Notes: a model not told the origin generated them from the letters alone. A stretch of 64,000 nucleotides of DNA from Opitutia bacterium (GCA_002716045.1 PAZC01000024.1:19836-83835), one strand, 5' to 3'. Shown: positions 45,715 to 56,213, numbered from the stretch's first letter. Translations and numbers: made by a program.

Positions 45715-47181
45715 TTAGAGTGTCGGTGACTTGCGGCCAAAGGCATGGGCAGCATCAAATGCATGGGCCACGGAAAGCATTTCGGCCTCCTTGAACGCTT
45801 GGCCAATGACCTGCAGTCCAACGGGCAAGCCGCCTTCGGTAAATCCGCAAGGAACGGATATACCGGGCAAGCCAGCGAGATTAACGGAAATCGTGAACAC
45901 GTCACTCAGGTACATCGCAATCGGATCTTCGTTGCGTTCGCCCTGCTTGAAAGCCGGGGTGGGGGAGGTGGGCGTGAGAATGGCATCCACTTGCTCGAAA
46001 GCTTTTTCGAAGTCCTGCCGGATAAGGGTGCGAGTTTTTTGGGCGCGCAGGTAGTAGGCGTCGTAGTAGCCACTGCTCAGGGCATATGCCCCTAGTATGC
46101 ATCGCCGTTTGACCTCTTCCCCGAATCCCTCGCCACGACTCTTTGCGTAGACGTCTATGGCATTTCCCGTGCGGTCGCTGCGATGAGTGTATCTTATCCC
46201 GTCGTAGCGGGCCAAGTTGGAAGATGCTTCCGCGGTCGCTATGACGTAATACACAGGCACCGCCAACTCCGTCATGGGCAGAGACACCTCAACTAGTTCA
46301 TGGCCTTCCGAGCGATAGAATTCGATGGCTTCATCCACCAGGCGACGCACCTCGTCATCGATGCCTTCGCCGAAAAACTCCTTCGGCAGGCCGAGCTTCC
46401 AAGGGCCTTTGTTTTCGTTCAGGACCTCGCTGTAATTCGGTACTTCCGCGGGGTAACTGGTGGAGTCCAGCGGGTCGTGTCCGGAGATGGCTTCCAGCAG
46501 GATGGCGGCATCTTCGACGGTTTGGGAAAAGGGGCCGATTTGGTCGAGTGACGAGGCAAAGGCGGCCAATCCATATCTGGAGACCATGCCATAAGTTGGC
46601 TTCATGCCCACCACACCGCAAAGCGATGCTGGTTGACGAATGGAACCTCCGGTGTCAGAGCCCAGGCTAAGTGGTGCTTCGCGGGCCGCCACGGCGGCGG
46701 CGCTTCCGCCGCTGCTGCCACCAGGCACGCAGGAAAGGTTCCATGGATTATGGGTAGCACCAAAGGCGGAATTTTCCGTGGACGAACCCATGGCGAACTC
46801 GTCTAGGTTGAGCCGGCCCCAGACCAAGGCGCCTGCTTCCTTCAGTTTCGTTGTGGTGGTTGCATCATAGGGGGAAACGTAATTTTCAAGGATGCGGCTG
46901 GCTGCGGTAAGAGGTTGGCCTTTGTGGCAAATAACGTCCTTGAGGCCAACGGGCACACCGTCAAGGGCTCCGCGGGATTCCCCTTTTGCCCGTCTTTCGT
47001 CCGATGCCTTTGCCTGGGCCAGAAAGTCCTCCTCGTCGCGGTGTAGAAAGGCATGCACCTTTTCATCGACTGCATTGGCTCGTTCAATGAATGCCCGAGC
47101 CACCTCCTCGCTGGAGGTTTCACCAGCCACCAGGCAGGAGCCTAGTTCGGCTGCGGTTTTTTCATGCAAAGCGTCTGACAT
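45715..47181 (-). CDS. gatA: Aspartyl/glutamyl-tRNA amidotransferase subunit A
   Basis: 'GVPVGLKDVICHKGQPLTAASRILENY', 'GGSSGGSAAAVAAREAPLSLGSDTGGSIRQPASLCGVVGMKPTYG'. Confidence 0.97.
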   Translation of the reverse strand: MSDALHEKTAAELGSCLVAGETSSEEVARAFIERANAVDEKVHAFLHRDEEDFLAQAKASDERRAKGESRGALDGVPVGLKDVICHKGQPLTAASRILENYVSPYDATTTTKLKEAGALVWGRLNLDEFAMGSSTENSAFGATHNPWNLSCVPGGSSGGSAAAVAAREAPLSLGSDTGGSIRQPASLCGVVGMKPTYGMVSRYGLAAFASSLDQIGPFSQTVEDAAILLEAISGHDPLDSTSYPAEVPNYSEVLNENKGPWKLGLPKEFFGEGIDDEVRRLVDEAIEFYRSEGHELVEVSLPMTELAVPVYYVIATAEASSNLARYDGIRYTHRSDRTGNAIDVYAKSRGEGFGEEVKRRCILGAYALSSGYYDAYYLRAQKTRTLIRQDFEKAFEQVDAILTPTSPTPAFKQGERNEDPIAMYLSDVFTISVNLAGLPGISVPCGFTEGGLPVGLQVIGQAFKEAEMLSVAHAFDAAHAFGRKSPTL

Positions 47182-47190
47182 GGGACAGAC

Positions 47191-47499
47191 TTACTCCTCG
47201 ATCACCTTGGGTACGACCACTTGATCCTGTCGTTTTTCAGGAGCGTTCATGAGGGCTTCCTCGGAAGAAAAGCCAGATCTCGGCTGGTCTTCGTCCCAAA
47301 CGTTATGGCGAGGGAATGCATGAGCCGTGGGTTCGACCCCATCAACTTCCACCGCATTCAGTTTGTCGAAATATTTCAATACGTCACCCAGTTGGGAACT
47401 GAATTTCTGCTTTTCCTCATCGGTTAATTCAATACGTGCGAGGTTGGCCACGTAATCGACGTCGAGTTTTGGTGGTTCGTTCATGTTGGGATGCCTCAA
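47191..47499 (-). CDS. gatC: Aspartyl/glutamyl-tRNA amidotransferase subunit C
   Basis: 'LDVDYVANLARIELTDEEKQKFSSQLGDVLKYFDKLNAVEVDGVEPTAH'. Confidence 0.95.
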   Translation of the reverse strand: MRHPNMNEPPKLDVDYVANLARIELTDEEKQKFSSQLGDVLKYFDKLNAVEVDGVEPTAHAFPRHNVWDEDQPRSGFSSEEALMNAPEKRQDQVVVPKVIEE

Positions 47500-49931
47500 G
47501 ACCGAAGCTTGTAGTCAGTGCTCTCTGCAAGAATACTTTGGATCTCATCGAACGCGGAGTTCACTTCTTTGTCTTCCAGAGTGCGTTCGTCGGAACGAAA
47601 GCATATTCCGCAAGCCACGCTTTTCTTTCCTTTCTCCACGCCTTGGCCGGTGAAGACATCGAAAATATTGACTCTATCCGCCGCAAAGCCTTTCCCCGCA
47701 GCTTTCTCGGCAGCTTGCTGGACCGCTCGCCGAACGGTTTCAGCGGGCACTTCCTCATCGACGACCAGAGCCAAGTCCTTCAAGGCAGGAGGAAAGGATC
47801 CGAATGCCTGAAACTTTACGGCCTTCGCTTTCTTGGAGATGACCACGGGATCGATCAGTAATTCCGCTCCGATAATCGGCCCGTTCAATTCCTTTGCGCG
47901 AGAGAGGGCAAGTTTGCAGTAACCAACTGACAACTCGACTCGATTAATCAATACTTCGCCAGCTCTTCCTGCATGATCTTGCTGCCAAGTTAGGGGATCT
48001 TTCATAGCCTTGATGCCTCCCTTCGGCATGGAGATGCCGGTTGCAGCGAGCAGGCGATGGGCGCACCGCTTGGCCTCGTGGAAATCGGGGGTTGCCTCCT
48101 CTTTCCATTCGCGGGCGGTGTGCTTGGATAGCATGGCAAAGGCCACACTCAATAATTCCATGTTTCCCTTGGGCCCGTCTCGCAGCACGCGCCCAATTTC
48201 GAAAACCCGCCTGAGGTCGTTCTGGTTGCGCTGGTTGTGAGCAAGCGTATCAAGCAGGCCGGGCAAAAGTGAGGCTCGCAAGTGGGTGTGCTCGGCAGTC
48301 AGCGGATTGGCCAGAGCGAGGGCATCGGTAGTTTCCTTTCCATGCCATGCCTCGATTTCACGGGCATCCCGGAGGCTGTAGTTGCAGCATTCGCGAAAAC
48401 CTTGTCCAACGAGAATATCCGCTGCTTTTTCGCTGAAGGTAAAGAGGGGAGAGTGCTCTCTGGAAATAGCTTCGCAAGCCACTGGGCTTTCGGGAATTTG
48501 GGAGGTGCCGTCGATGCGGACGAATTCCTCCACCAAGTCTATGGGGCGATCTACTTCGGAGCGAAAGCTCGGGACCGTCACCTTCCACTTGTCGCCTTTC
48601 TCCACTTCGAACCCAAGTCTGAGCCACGCTTTGCCGATTCGTTCGTCCTCTGCTTCGTAGCCACATCTTTCCCGTACGAAGGACGGGCAAATCTCAATTG
48701 TTCGGTCGCCTCGCGGCGGCTCGCCCACTTGCACTTCCTCCGGGTAGAGTTCTCCTCCGGCGGTTTCGAGAATTAGATCGATTGCCCGGCGAGCGGCAAA
48801 GCGGATCCGTTGAGGATCAACGTCACGGGCAAAGCGATGCGAACTGTCGGTGCTCAAGCCCAATTTGCGGGCGGTGCCTCTTATGTTTCCTGGCACGAAC
48901 CAAGCTGCCTCCAAGACAAGATCCTTGGTGTCTTCGTCCACTTCGGCATCCACGCTCCCCATCACGCCGGCCACCACAAGCGGCTTTTCGGCATCTGCGA
49001 TCACCATCATGCTCTCTTCAAGAGTTCGCTTCTCCTCGTCCAGAGTGGTGATTGTCTCATCGGCATTGGCATCACGAACAATAATTTCGGAGCCCGCAAT
49101 TTTCTTGGCGTCGAAGGCGTGCAGCGGATGTCCCGTTTCCATCAGAACGAAGTTCGTAGCATCCACTACGTTGTTAATGGAGCGCAACCCGACGGCTTCA
49201 AGCCGGTTTCGCAACCAATCCGGGCTGGGCCCGACTTTCACTCCGCGAATTGTCCAGGCGCAGTAGAGCTTGCAGTTGGAGGAACTGATGGACACCCCGC
49301 TCAACAGGTTGTCGCCAGAAGGTGTTGCAACCGTCGGGGCATCCGATTTGACCTCGGGGACGCGCAATGCCTTGTCATAATGAGCGGCCAATTCGCGGGC
49401 GATCCCGAGATGGCCTAGGCAATCACCGCGGTTGGCAGTCAGTTCAAGATCGAAAGTTGGGTCAGCGTCGGGGAATACTTGGTTGATGGGGGTGCCTATC
49501 TCGGGCTTTTCTCTCAGGATGAGCAGACCATCATGGTCATCGCCGAGGCTCAATTCCTTGGAGCTGCACATCATGCCCTCCGAGGTTACGCCTCGCAATT
49601 TCGATTTCTTTATCTTGAAGCCACCTGGCAATTTTGCTCCGGGCAAAGCCACGGGCACTCTGTCTCCGGGCTCGAAGTTGGTGGCGCCACAGACAATGTT
49701 GGCTTCCGGGATTCCTTCCCCCACCTTCACCTTGCATACGCTGAGTCGATCCGCTTCCGGATGTTGATCTCGTGAAATTACTTCACCCACGACGACATTG
49801 TCCAAAGGAGGAGGTCCGCTGTCCTCCACGCCTTCGACTTCCATGCCAAGCATAGGGAACACGTCCACGAGTTCATTCGTCGACGCTTCCAGGTCGACGT
49901 ATTCACGGAGCCATTCGATGCTTGCTTTCAC
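47496..49931 (-). CDS. pheT: Phenylalanine--tRNA ligase beta subunit
   Basis: 'MKASIEWLREYVDLE', 'NRGDCLGHLGIARELAA', C-terminal ferredoxin-fold anticodon-binding-like domain; full-length. Confidence 0.97.
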   Translation of the reverse strand: MKASIEWLREYVDLEASTNELVDVFPMLGMEVEGVEDSGPPPLDNVVVGEVISRDQHPEADRLSVCKVKVGEGIPEANIVCGATNFEPGDRVPVALPGAKLPGGFKIKKSKLRGVTSEGMMCSSKELSLGDDHDGLLILREKPEIGTPINQVFPDADPTFDLELTANRGDCLGHLGIARELAAHYDKALRVPEVKSDAPTVATPSGDNLLSGVSISSSNCKLYCAWTIRGVKVGPSPDWLRNRLEAVGLRSINNVVDATNFVLMETGHPLHAFDAKKIAGSEIIVRDANADETITTLDEEKRTLEESMMVIADAEKPLVVAGVMGSVDAEVDEDTKDLVLEAAWFVPGNIRGTARKLGLSTDSSHRFARDVDPQRIRFAARRAIDLILETAGGELYPEEVQVGEPPRGDRTIEICPSFVRERCGYEAEDERIGKAWLRLGFEVEKGDKWKVTVPSFRSEVDRPIDLVEEFVRIDGTSQIPESPVACEAISREHSPLFTFSEKAADILVGQGFRECCNYSLRDAREIEAWHGKETTDALALANPLTAEHTHLRASLLPGLLDTLAHNQRNQNDLRRVFEIGRVLRDGPKGNMELLSVAFAMLSKHTAREWKEEATPDFHEAKRCAHRLLAATGISMPKGGIKAMKDPLTWQQDHAGRAGEVLINRVELSVGYCKLALSRAKELNGPIIGAELLIDPVVISKKAKAVKFQAFGSFPPALKDLALVVDEEVPAETVRRAVQQAAEKAAGKGFAADRVNIFDVFTGQGVEKGKKSVACGICFRSDERTLEDKEVNSAFDEIQSILAESTDYKLRS

Positions 49932-49936
49932 GGAAA

Positions 49937-50974
49937 TCAGAATTGGGAGAGGAACCGCAGGTCGTTTTGATAGAAGTGCCGAATGTCATCGATGCCGTGC
50001 AGGATCATGGCAACACGCTCTATGCCCAGACCGAAGGCGTAGCCGGTCCACTCTTGAGGATCTATGCCTACTTCGGAAAGTACTTCCGGGTCCACCATGC
50101 CGCATCCCATGATTTCAATCCATTTGTTGCTCAAGCGACCAAGGTTAGATGAAAAGATATCCACTTCGAAACTTGGTTCGGTGAAAGGAAAGAAGCTAGG
50201 CCTCAATCGGGTTTTCACCTCTTTGCCGAAAAGTTCCCTCAGCAAATGATCGAGAACTGCCCTGAGATCCTTTATTGTCACTTTGCGGTCTACGTAAAGT
50301 CCCTCTGTTTGATGGAAGTTGGCGCTGTGGGTGGCATCCACTGTGTCCCGTCGAAAGCAACGCCCGGGGGCAATTACACGAATCGGAGGCTTTTCTCCGA
50401 TCATTGTACGAATTTGAACCGAGGAAGTATGTGTCCGCAGCATATAAGCTTCCTCTTCCCTGCGTTCGATGTTACCGAAACGAGTGTCCGCGGGAAAAAA
50501 CAAGGTGTCTTGTTCGTCTCGGGCGGGATGATCCTCGGGAGTGTTCAATGCATCGAAGCAGTACCATTCACTTTCCACTTCGGAAGCTTCCGCCACCGTG
50601 AAACCGATTCGGCCAAAGATAGAAACAATTTGTCGCTTTACCTGAGTAAGTGGATGCAGGCTGCCAACGTAATCGCCTGGCGGTGGCAGGGAAACGTCAA
50701 CGGGACTTCCAAGCGCTTGGGCGTCTTCCCTGGCATCGAGTTTCGCACCGCATTCCTTGAACATCTCTTCCAGTTGAGATTTTACCTTGTTGACCACTTG
50801 GCCAAAGGCTGGCCGATCTTCCTTCGGCAGGGAACCGATGCCTTTCATGACGGCAGTCAAGGAACCGTTGCCGCCAACAACGGCAGCTTTAAGTTGATCG
50901 AGTTGTGGCCTGCCTTCTATCGAGGCAAGGGCGGCTTCGGTTTTCCCGAGTATGGCCTGCAGTTGATCCTGCAT
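49937..50974 (-). CDS. pheS: Phenylalanine--tRNA ligase alpha subunit
   Basis: 'LHPLTQVKRQIVSIFGRIGFTVAEASEVESEWYCFDALNTPEDHPARDEQDTLFF', 'FGLGIERVAMILHGIDDIRHFYQNDLRFLSQF'. Confidence 0.97.
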   Translation of the reverse strand: MQDQLQAILGKTEAALASIEGRPQLDQLKAAVVGGNGSLTAVMKGIGSLPKEDRPAFGQVVNKVKSQLEEMFKECGAKLDAREDAQALGSPVDVSLPPPGDYVGSLHPLTQVKRQIVSIFGRIGFTVAEASEVESEWYCFDALNTPEDHPARDEQDTLFFPADTRFGNIERREEEAYMLRTHTSSVQIRTMIGEKPPIRVIAPGRCFRRDTVDATHSANFHQTEGLYVDRKVTIKDLRAVLDHLLRELFGKEVKTRLRPSFFPFTEPSFEVDIFSSNLGRLSNKWIEIMGCGMVDPEVLSEVGIDPQEWTGYAFGLGIERVAMILHGIDDIRHFYQNDLRFLSQF

Positions 50975-50984
50975 GGCATTTCTA

Positions 50985-51005
50985 CCCCGGTTGTATCAAC
51001 CGGGG
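50985..51005. other. Perfect 9-bp inverted repeat (CCCCGGTTG-TAT-CAACCGGGG) between rplT and pheS
   Basis: Read directly; no T-tract follows on the minus (transcribed) strand. Confidence 0.8.
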
Positions 51006-51012
51006 CAAGGCT

Positions 51013-51372
51013 TCAGGCGGCCAAGGCGGTTTTGGCTTTGCCGATCAATTCCTTGAAGACTTCCGGCTCATGGATGGCCAGTTCCGAAAGTGCTTTGCGG
51101 TCCAGTTTGATGTCCGCCTTGTTCAGACCATTGATGAATTGACTGTAGCGCAAACCTTCTGCTCGGCAGGCGGCGTTGATGCGAACGATCCAAAGTTGCC
51201 TGAAGGTCGTTTTCTTTTTCCGGCGATCACGATAGGCGTAAGACTCCGCTCGATCAACGGCGTCCTTGGCATAGCGGAAGAGGCGCGACTTGTTTCCGAA
51301 GTAACCCTTCGCTTTCTTGAGAACCTTCTTGCGGCGTTTCTTGGTGGCAACAGCGTTTCGTACCCGTGGCAT
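51013..51372 (-). CDS. rplT: 50S ribosomal protein L20
   Basis: '[68 protein letters not shown]'. Confidence 0.98.
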   Translation of the reverse strand: MPRVRNAVATKKRRKKVLKKAKGYFGNKSRLFRYAKDAVDRAESYAYRDRRKKKTTFRQLWIVRINAACRAEGLRYSQFINGLNKADIKLDRKALSELAIHEPEVFKELIGKAKTALAA

Positions 51373-51413
51373 GACTTATTCCTCGCTTGGAACTTTAGGC
51401 GTTGAAAAGAGAT

Positions 51414-51605
51414 TTAGTGGATGGCAGCTTTTACTCGCTTGGCCATTCCCTTGGCCAGGCAACGATCTTGGCCCGCAGACCGACGCTGTTTGACCGACTT
51501 CGTTCGCAGGAGATGGCGATGCCCAGGCTTGCGATGCATCACTTTGCCTGTCGCCGTGATTTTGAACCGCTTGGCGATTCCCTTGTTTGTTTTGCCACTA
51601 CCCAT
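51414..51605 (-). CDS. rpmI: 50S ribosomal protein L35
   Basis: 'GIAKRFKITATGKVMHRKPGHRHLLRTKSVKQRR'. Confidence 0.95.
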   Translation of the reverse strand: MGSGKTNKGIAKRFKITATGKVMHRKPGHRHLLRTKSVKQRRSAGQDRCLAKGMAKRVKAAIH

Positions 51606-52043
51606 GATGTTTAAAAGAAAGCGGAGTAGTAAAAGGCGTGTGCTCGCGCGTGTAAAGACAAATCAAGAGTAGCTTTCGAGTAATTGCGTCTGAAGTCATT
51701 GTTTCCTTCAATCCAGCAGGCGAAGACCTTCGTAACTTTCCATTGCGAACCAAATGGCGAAGACAACCAATGCGCAAGCAAAGCTCGCCCGCAGGCATTT
51801 TCGCAGGACGCGTAGTTTGACGCCTGGGAACTTCGGGTCTTTTCCTCCAAAGTCCCTTACGGATTGAACAAGGTCACTGGAGGAAGTGCGATGGTCGACA
51901 CCACGCAAGCTGGGATTGGTTCCCTTGCGTCTTTTCCGATGCCTCCACTGGAAAATTTTATGAAACATGAACGCCCGATGACAGTTGCATTTTGATGCCT
52001 TCTTCCAGAAATGCCAGTCAATAGATTGACTTCTTGGAAAAAT

Positions 52044-52838
52044 TCAACCGTTTGCGCTCGAGGAATTGGAGAAATCGATTTTGGCGTGACTCGCTTGTCC
52101 CTGCCTGAGGGCGGCCAAATCTGTATTTGGTTCCGGATCAGCTTCATCCAGCCACTCGGTCCTGTAGAACAATTGATAGCCCCCTGTTTCGTCAGGAGCA
52201 AAGAGCGAGCCCAGTCGAATTCGGGCGGGTTCGACTTCCATTATGGTAGTCTCCTCGGTCGAAAATTCAGGGAAATTAAGGTTATGCACAACGAATTCCT
52301 GTTCCTCGGAAGTTCGCACTAGTTCTTCCGCAAACAAGGCGGCTTTTCGGGCCGTGACACGGAGAGACCGAAGCAAGTCACCGCGCACTTCCCCCTGACT
52401 TTCGCGAATGTCGTCGAATTCCTCCGGAGGCAATGCCATGCTGACTGCCACCGATGGAATCCCTTCGAGCGTCCCCTCAAGGGCTCCGCCCACGGTCCCC
52501 GAAGACAAGATCATCGGCCAAGTCACGTTATACCCCAAGTTGATGCCGCTGACCACGATATCTGGTTTTTTCGGTAGAAGATGGCCAAGGGCCAAATTTA
52601 CGCAGTCAGCCGGTGTTCCGTTCACTTGCCAAGCCGGACACTTCATGCCCTCGATTGCCTCCGGCACCAGTCGCTGATGGCGACTGATGGCATGACCTAT
52701 CCAACTGCGTTCTCCGTCAGGAGCGCATACGAAGACGTCAAAGCGTTCGACAAGGGCACTTGTCAGCTCGAGCAAGAAGCGTGACCCTATGCCATCGTCG
52801 TTAGTGACGAGCGCGATGGGTGCCTGGCTCATTGCCAT
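52044..52838 (-). CDS. surE: 5'/3'-nucleotidase SurE
   Basis: 'IALVTNDDGIGSRFLLELTSAL', 'VNGTPADCVNLAL', 'PDIVVSGINLGYN', 'YSGTVGGALEG'-type motif. Confidence 0.95.
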   Translation of the reverse strand: MAMSQAPIALVTNDDGIGSRFLLELTSALVERFDVFVCAPDGERSWIGHAISRHQRLVPEAIEGMKCPAWQVNGTPADCVNLALGHLLPKKPDIVVSGINLGYNVTWPMILSSGTVGGALEGTLEGIPSVAVSMALPPEEFDDIRESQGEVRGDLLRSLRVTARKAALFAEELVRTSEEQEFVVHNLNFPEFSTEETTIMEVEPARIRLGSLFAPDETGGYQLFYRTEWLDEADPEPNTDLAALRQGQASHAKIDFSNSSSANG

Positions 52839-52859
52839 GCCGCAAAATGGAGACTATCT

Positions 52860-55553
52860 TCAGGAGGCGGGGGTGTCTTCGCTTGGTTTTTCTTCTTCAG
52901 AGTCTTCGGCGGGCGCTTCCTCAACAGGGCCTTCACTCGACTCTTCAGAGGCCTCCTCGTTTGGTTCCTCTTCCGATGACTCTTCGGCGGCTTCCTCGTT
53001 TGAACCCTCTTCCGATGGGTCCTCGGCTGCTTCCGTTGCTTCCTCGATAACTTCTGTGTCTTGTAATGGCTCTTGCCCTGCAACCTCGGTTTCTTCCTCA
53101 TTTTCCTCGACGGCTTCTTCGGGAGAATCTTCTCCGTCTTGGTTTTCAGCGTCCTCGAGAGCTGCTTTTCTACTGAGCCGAACTTTGCCACGATCGTCGA
53201 TGCCGATGCACTTGACGGTCATTTCATCACCAATTTTGCAGATGTCTGCCGTCTTGTTGACGCGATAATCGGCTAGTTCAGAAATATGAACGAGTCCTTC
53301 TTTGCCAGGGAGACATTCGACGAATGCACCGAAATCCTTCACGCCAGTAACACTGCCTGTGTAGGTTTCACCGACTTCAATTTCGACTGTGGAGACTTCA
53401 GCTTCCTGCCCGGATGCTTCCGAGGAACCTTCTCCGCCTTCCGCTTCCTGGAGAACGGCTTTTCTGCTGAGTCGAACTTTGCCGCGCTCATCGATGCCGA
53501 TGCATTTCACAATGATTTCGTCACCCAACTTGCAGATGTCTTCCGTCTTGTTGACGCGGAAATCGGCTAGCTCAGAAATATGGACGAGTCCTTCCTTTCC
53601 AGGGAGGCATTCGACGAAGGCGCCGAAGTCTTTCACGCCGCGGACCACGCCACGATAAGTTTTGCCGACCTCGATGTCTCCGGTGGACAAGTTGACTTCT
53701 TCCAGGGCACGCTCCATCGCTTCGCCGGTGGTTGCATAAACATGCACCTTGCCGCTGTTATCATCGTCGATGTTGATGTCGGCTCCAGTAATTTCAGTGA
53801 TCCGTCGAATGTTCTTTCCGCCGGGACCGATGAGGGCACCGATTTTGTCCGGATCGATCATAACCGTTTCGATGCGGGGAGCGTGTTCGCGCAACTCTTG
53901 TCGCGGACCGTTTTGCACGCCATCCATGACGTCGAGAATCTTGTGACGCGCCTCGGTGATTCGAGCGATTGCCTCCTTTGCGATATCAAAGGGCAGGCCG
54001 TTGATCTTGAGGTCGAGCTGAAAGCCAGTGACACCCTGACGGGTGCCGGCGATCTTGAAGTCCATGTCACCGAAGTGATCCTCGGCTCCGATTATGTCAG
54101 TAAGCACGACATGCTTCTCGATACCTCCTTCAGCCCCTGGCTTCGATACCAAGCCTGCCGATATTCCGGCCACCGATCCCAAGGTGGGAACACCGGCGTC
54201 CATAAGTGCGAGCGAACCGCCGCAAATACTGGCCATGGAGGTGGAACCGTTCGAGGACATGATTTCGGAGACCAGGCGAATGGCATATGGGAAATCGTCC
54301 TCACTTGGGAGAACGGGCAAGAGCGACCGCTCGGCCAATGCCCCGTGACCAATTTCACGGCGACTGGTAAAACCAAATCGACCTGCTTCCCCAACCGAGA
54401 ACGGAGGGAAATTGTAATGGAGCAGGAATGACTTGGACGCGGGTCCACCGGTCAAGCCGTCAAGGTCCTGGGTATCTCTTCCAGTGCCCAAAGTGGTCAT
54501 GACGAGTGTTTGGGTTTCCCCTCTTTGGAAAACGGCTGAACCATGCACTCGAGGCAGTGCTCCGGTTTGACAAGTGATTTCCCTCAAGTCATCAGGACCG
54601 CGACCATCGGCTCTCTTGTTTCGCTCGAGGATATTTTCACGATAGATTTCCTCCTGTAGAACCTCGAAGGCCATGTTGACGTGATTGGGATCGAATTCTT
54701 CGCCCAACTGTTCCTCAACTGCGGCGGATGCTTCATCCTTGATGCCGGAGACAGCAACTTCGCGTTCTTGCTTCGAGGGAGCGAAGATCGCTTCGTTCAG
54801 GCGATCGCCGATGATGCCGCGACAGATTTCCATCACGTTGTCAGGTGCTTGCACCAAGTCGAAGTCTTTCTTTTCCTTGCCGCAAAGTTCGGCTAGTTTG
54901 CGTTGGGCCGCTATAATGTCTTGAATGGCGTCATGGGCGAATTCCAAGGCCTCGATGAATCGCTCCTCGGGCATTTGGTCCGCGCTGCCCTCGATCATCA
55001 GCATTTCTGTTTCGCTGCCGACGTATATGAGGTCGAGAGCTGAATCGAAAATTTGCTCGTTATTGGGGTTTACGACGAATTCACCGTCGATTTCACCTAG
55101 GCGAACGCAGCCGACAGGTCCATTCCAAGGGATATCTGATATCATCAGTGCGGCGGATGCGCCGTTTACCATCAGAATGTCTGGCTCGTTCACGAGGTCG
55201 GTTGAGAGAAGGTATCCTATGACTTGCACCTCGTTCATGAATCCCTTGGGGAACAAGGGGCGAAGAGGTCGGTCACAAAGGCGACAGGTCAGTATTTCCT
55301 TTTCATTGGGGCGTCCTTCTCTCTTGAAGAATCCACCGGGGAAACGTCCACCGGCAGCAAATTTTTCGCGATAATCCACGGTCAGTGGGAACCAGTTTTG
55401 GTCGGGGCGCAACTTGGAGGCTGCGGTCACTGACACGAATACGTTTGTTTCGCCTAGTTCCATGGTCACGGAGCCACTGGCCAATCCGGCCAAATCACCG
55501 GAGTTGAAGGTGATGTTTGTCTTTTCTGAGGTTACGGAGTGCTTCTGTTTCAT
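52860..55553 (-). CDS. pnp: Polyribonucleotide nucleotidyltransferase with two S1 domains and a long acidic C-terminal tail
   Basis: '[37 protein letters not shown]', KH '[33 protein letters not shown]', two copies of '[32 protein letters not shown]'. Confidence 0.97.
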   Translation of the reverse strand: MKQKHSVTSEKTNITFNSGDLAGLASGSVTMELGETNVFVSVTAASKLRPDQNWFPLTVDYREKFAAGGRFPGGFFKREGRPNEKEILTCRLCDRPLRPLFPKGFMNEVQVIGYLLSTDLVNEPDILMVNGASAALMISDIPWNGPVGCVRLGEIDGEFVVNPNNEQIFDSALDLIYVGSETEMLMIEGSADQMPEERFIEALEFAHDAIQDIIAAQRKLAELCGKEKKDFDLVQAPDNVMEICRGIIGDRLNEAIFAPSKQEREVAVSGIKDEASAAVEEQLGEEFDPNHVNMAFEVLQEEIYRENILERNKRADGRGPDDLREITCQTGALPRVHGSAVFQRGETQTLVMTTLGTGRDTQDLDGLTGGPASKSFLLHYNFPPFSVGEAGRFGFTSRREIGHGALAERSLLPVLPSEDDFPYAIRLVSEIMSSNGSTSMASICGGSLALMDAGVPTLGSVAGISAGLVSKPGAEGGIEKHVVLTDIIGAEDHFGDMDFKIAGTRQGVTGFQLDLKINGLPFDIAKEAIARITEARHKILDVMDGVQNGPRQELREHAPRIETVMIDPDKIGALIGPGGKNIRRITEITGADINIDDDNSGKVHVYATTGEAMERALEEVNLSTGDIEVGKTYRGVVRGVKDFGAFVECLPGKEGLVHISELADFRVNKTEDICKLGDEIIVKCIGIDERGKVRLSRKAVLQEAEGGEGSSEASGQEAEVSTVEIEVGETYTGSVTGVKDFGAFVECLPGKEGLVHISELADYRVNKTADICKIGDEMTVKCIGIDDRGKVRLSRKAALEDAENQDGEDSPEEAVEENEEETEVAGQEPLQDTEVIEEATEAAEDPSEEGSNEEAAEESSEEEPNEEASEESSEGPVEEAPAEDSEEEKPSEDTPAS
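53164..53384 (-). repeat. S1-domain tandem repeat, second (C-terminal) copy
   Basis: Near-identical protein to the copy at 53458-53678, offset 294 bp. Confidence 0.9.
53458..53678 (-). repeat. S1-domain tandem repeat, first copy
   Basis: See the copy at 53164-53384; the DNA is diverged mainly at synonymous positions. Confidence 0.9.
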
Positions 55554-55599
55554 TTCTGCTTCTTTTGTTATTTTCTGTCTATTTTCATGCTAAATTTCG

Positions 55600-55636
55600 C
55601 GTACCTATGATGTACGGAAACGATATGCGTATCGTT
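55600..55636. other. Two adjacent inverted repeats in the rpsO-pnp spacer (CGTAC-N7-GTACG; AACGATA-TGCG-TATCGTT)
   Basis: Read directly; between the pnp start (55553) and the rpsO stop (55756). Confidence 0.7.
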
Positions 55637-55755
55637 GAAAGATGGGGTATCTGATCGACCGGATGAGTTGGAGTTGGGTATTCGTCAGTTTCCTCTGGCG
55701 CGCCTCCAAAGCCGGATGACTTCGAGAGAACGTGAAGGAAAAGAATGAACTGCGC

Positions 55756-56022
55756 TTAGCGGCGCAGGTTCAATTTCTTGACGATCTCCTGATATTTCTT
55801 CAGATCGTTCCGCTTCAGGTAGTCGAGCAACTTGCGCCGCTTGCTGGCCATTTTAATGAGGCCGTGCCTGGAGTGGTAATCCTTGCGGTGTGTGCGCAAG
55901 TGTTCGGTCAGATGAGAGATTCTGGCAGTGAGCAGTGCAATTTGCACCTCGCTCGAGCCAGTGTCTTTCTCGTGCGTTCTGTATTCTTCTATGATTCCTT
56001 CTTTTTCTACGTATTCGGACAT
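55756..56022 (-). CDS. rpsO: 30S ribosomal protein S15
   Basis: '[72 protein letters not shown]'. Confidence 0.98.
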   Translation of the reverse strand: MSEYVEKEGIIEEYRTHEKDTGSSEVQIALLTARISHLTEHLRTHRKDYHSRHGLIKMASKRRKLLDYLKRNDLKKYQEIVKKLNLRR

Positions 56023-56213
56023 GATGGTTTTGATTTCTCGGTGCGGGGACCTTGCGGTTGCAGGGTCGCGTTCCAGCTACTCGCCGAAAACGCCGTTCCG
56101 TTTCACTAGGGTGAATGAAACCGAGGAAACTTGGCCAGTGAAGGCTCATCGTTTCTAACGCTGGCGAATTAGAATGGTTTTTCGCGTGTCATTCGCAAGT
56201 AAAATCGTTTGCA

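Noticed and set aside
51708-51968. 86-aa minus-strand ORF with a TM segment between rpmI and surE
   Set aside because: Could be a small membrane protein, but there is no supporting evidence beyond an open frame; not called.
53580-54431. 283-aa plus-strand ORF antisense to pnp
   Set aside because: Long antisense ORF is expected in a high-GC, codon-biased gene; no recognisable domain.
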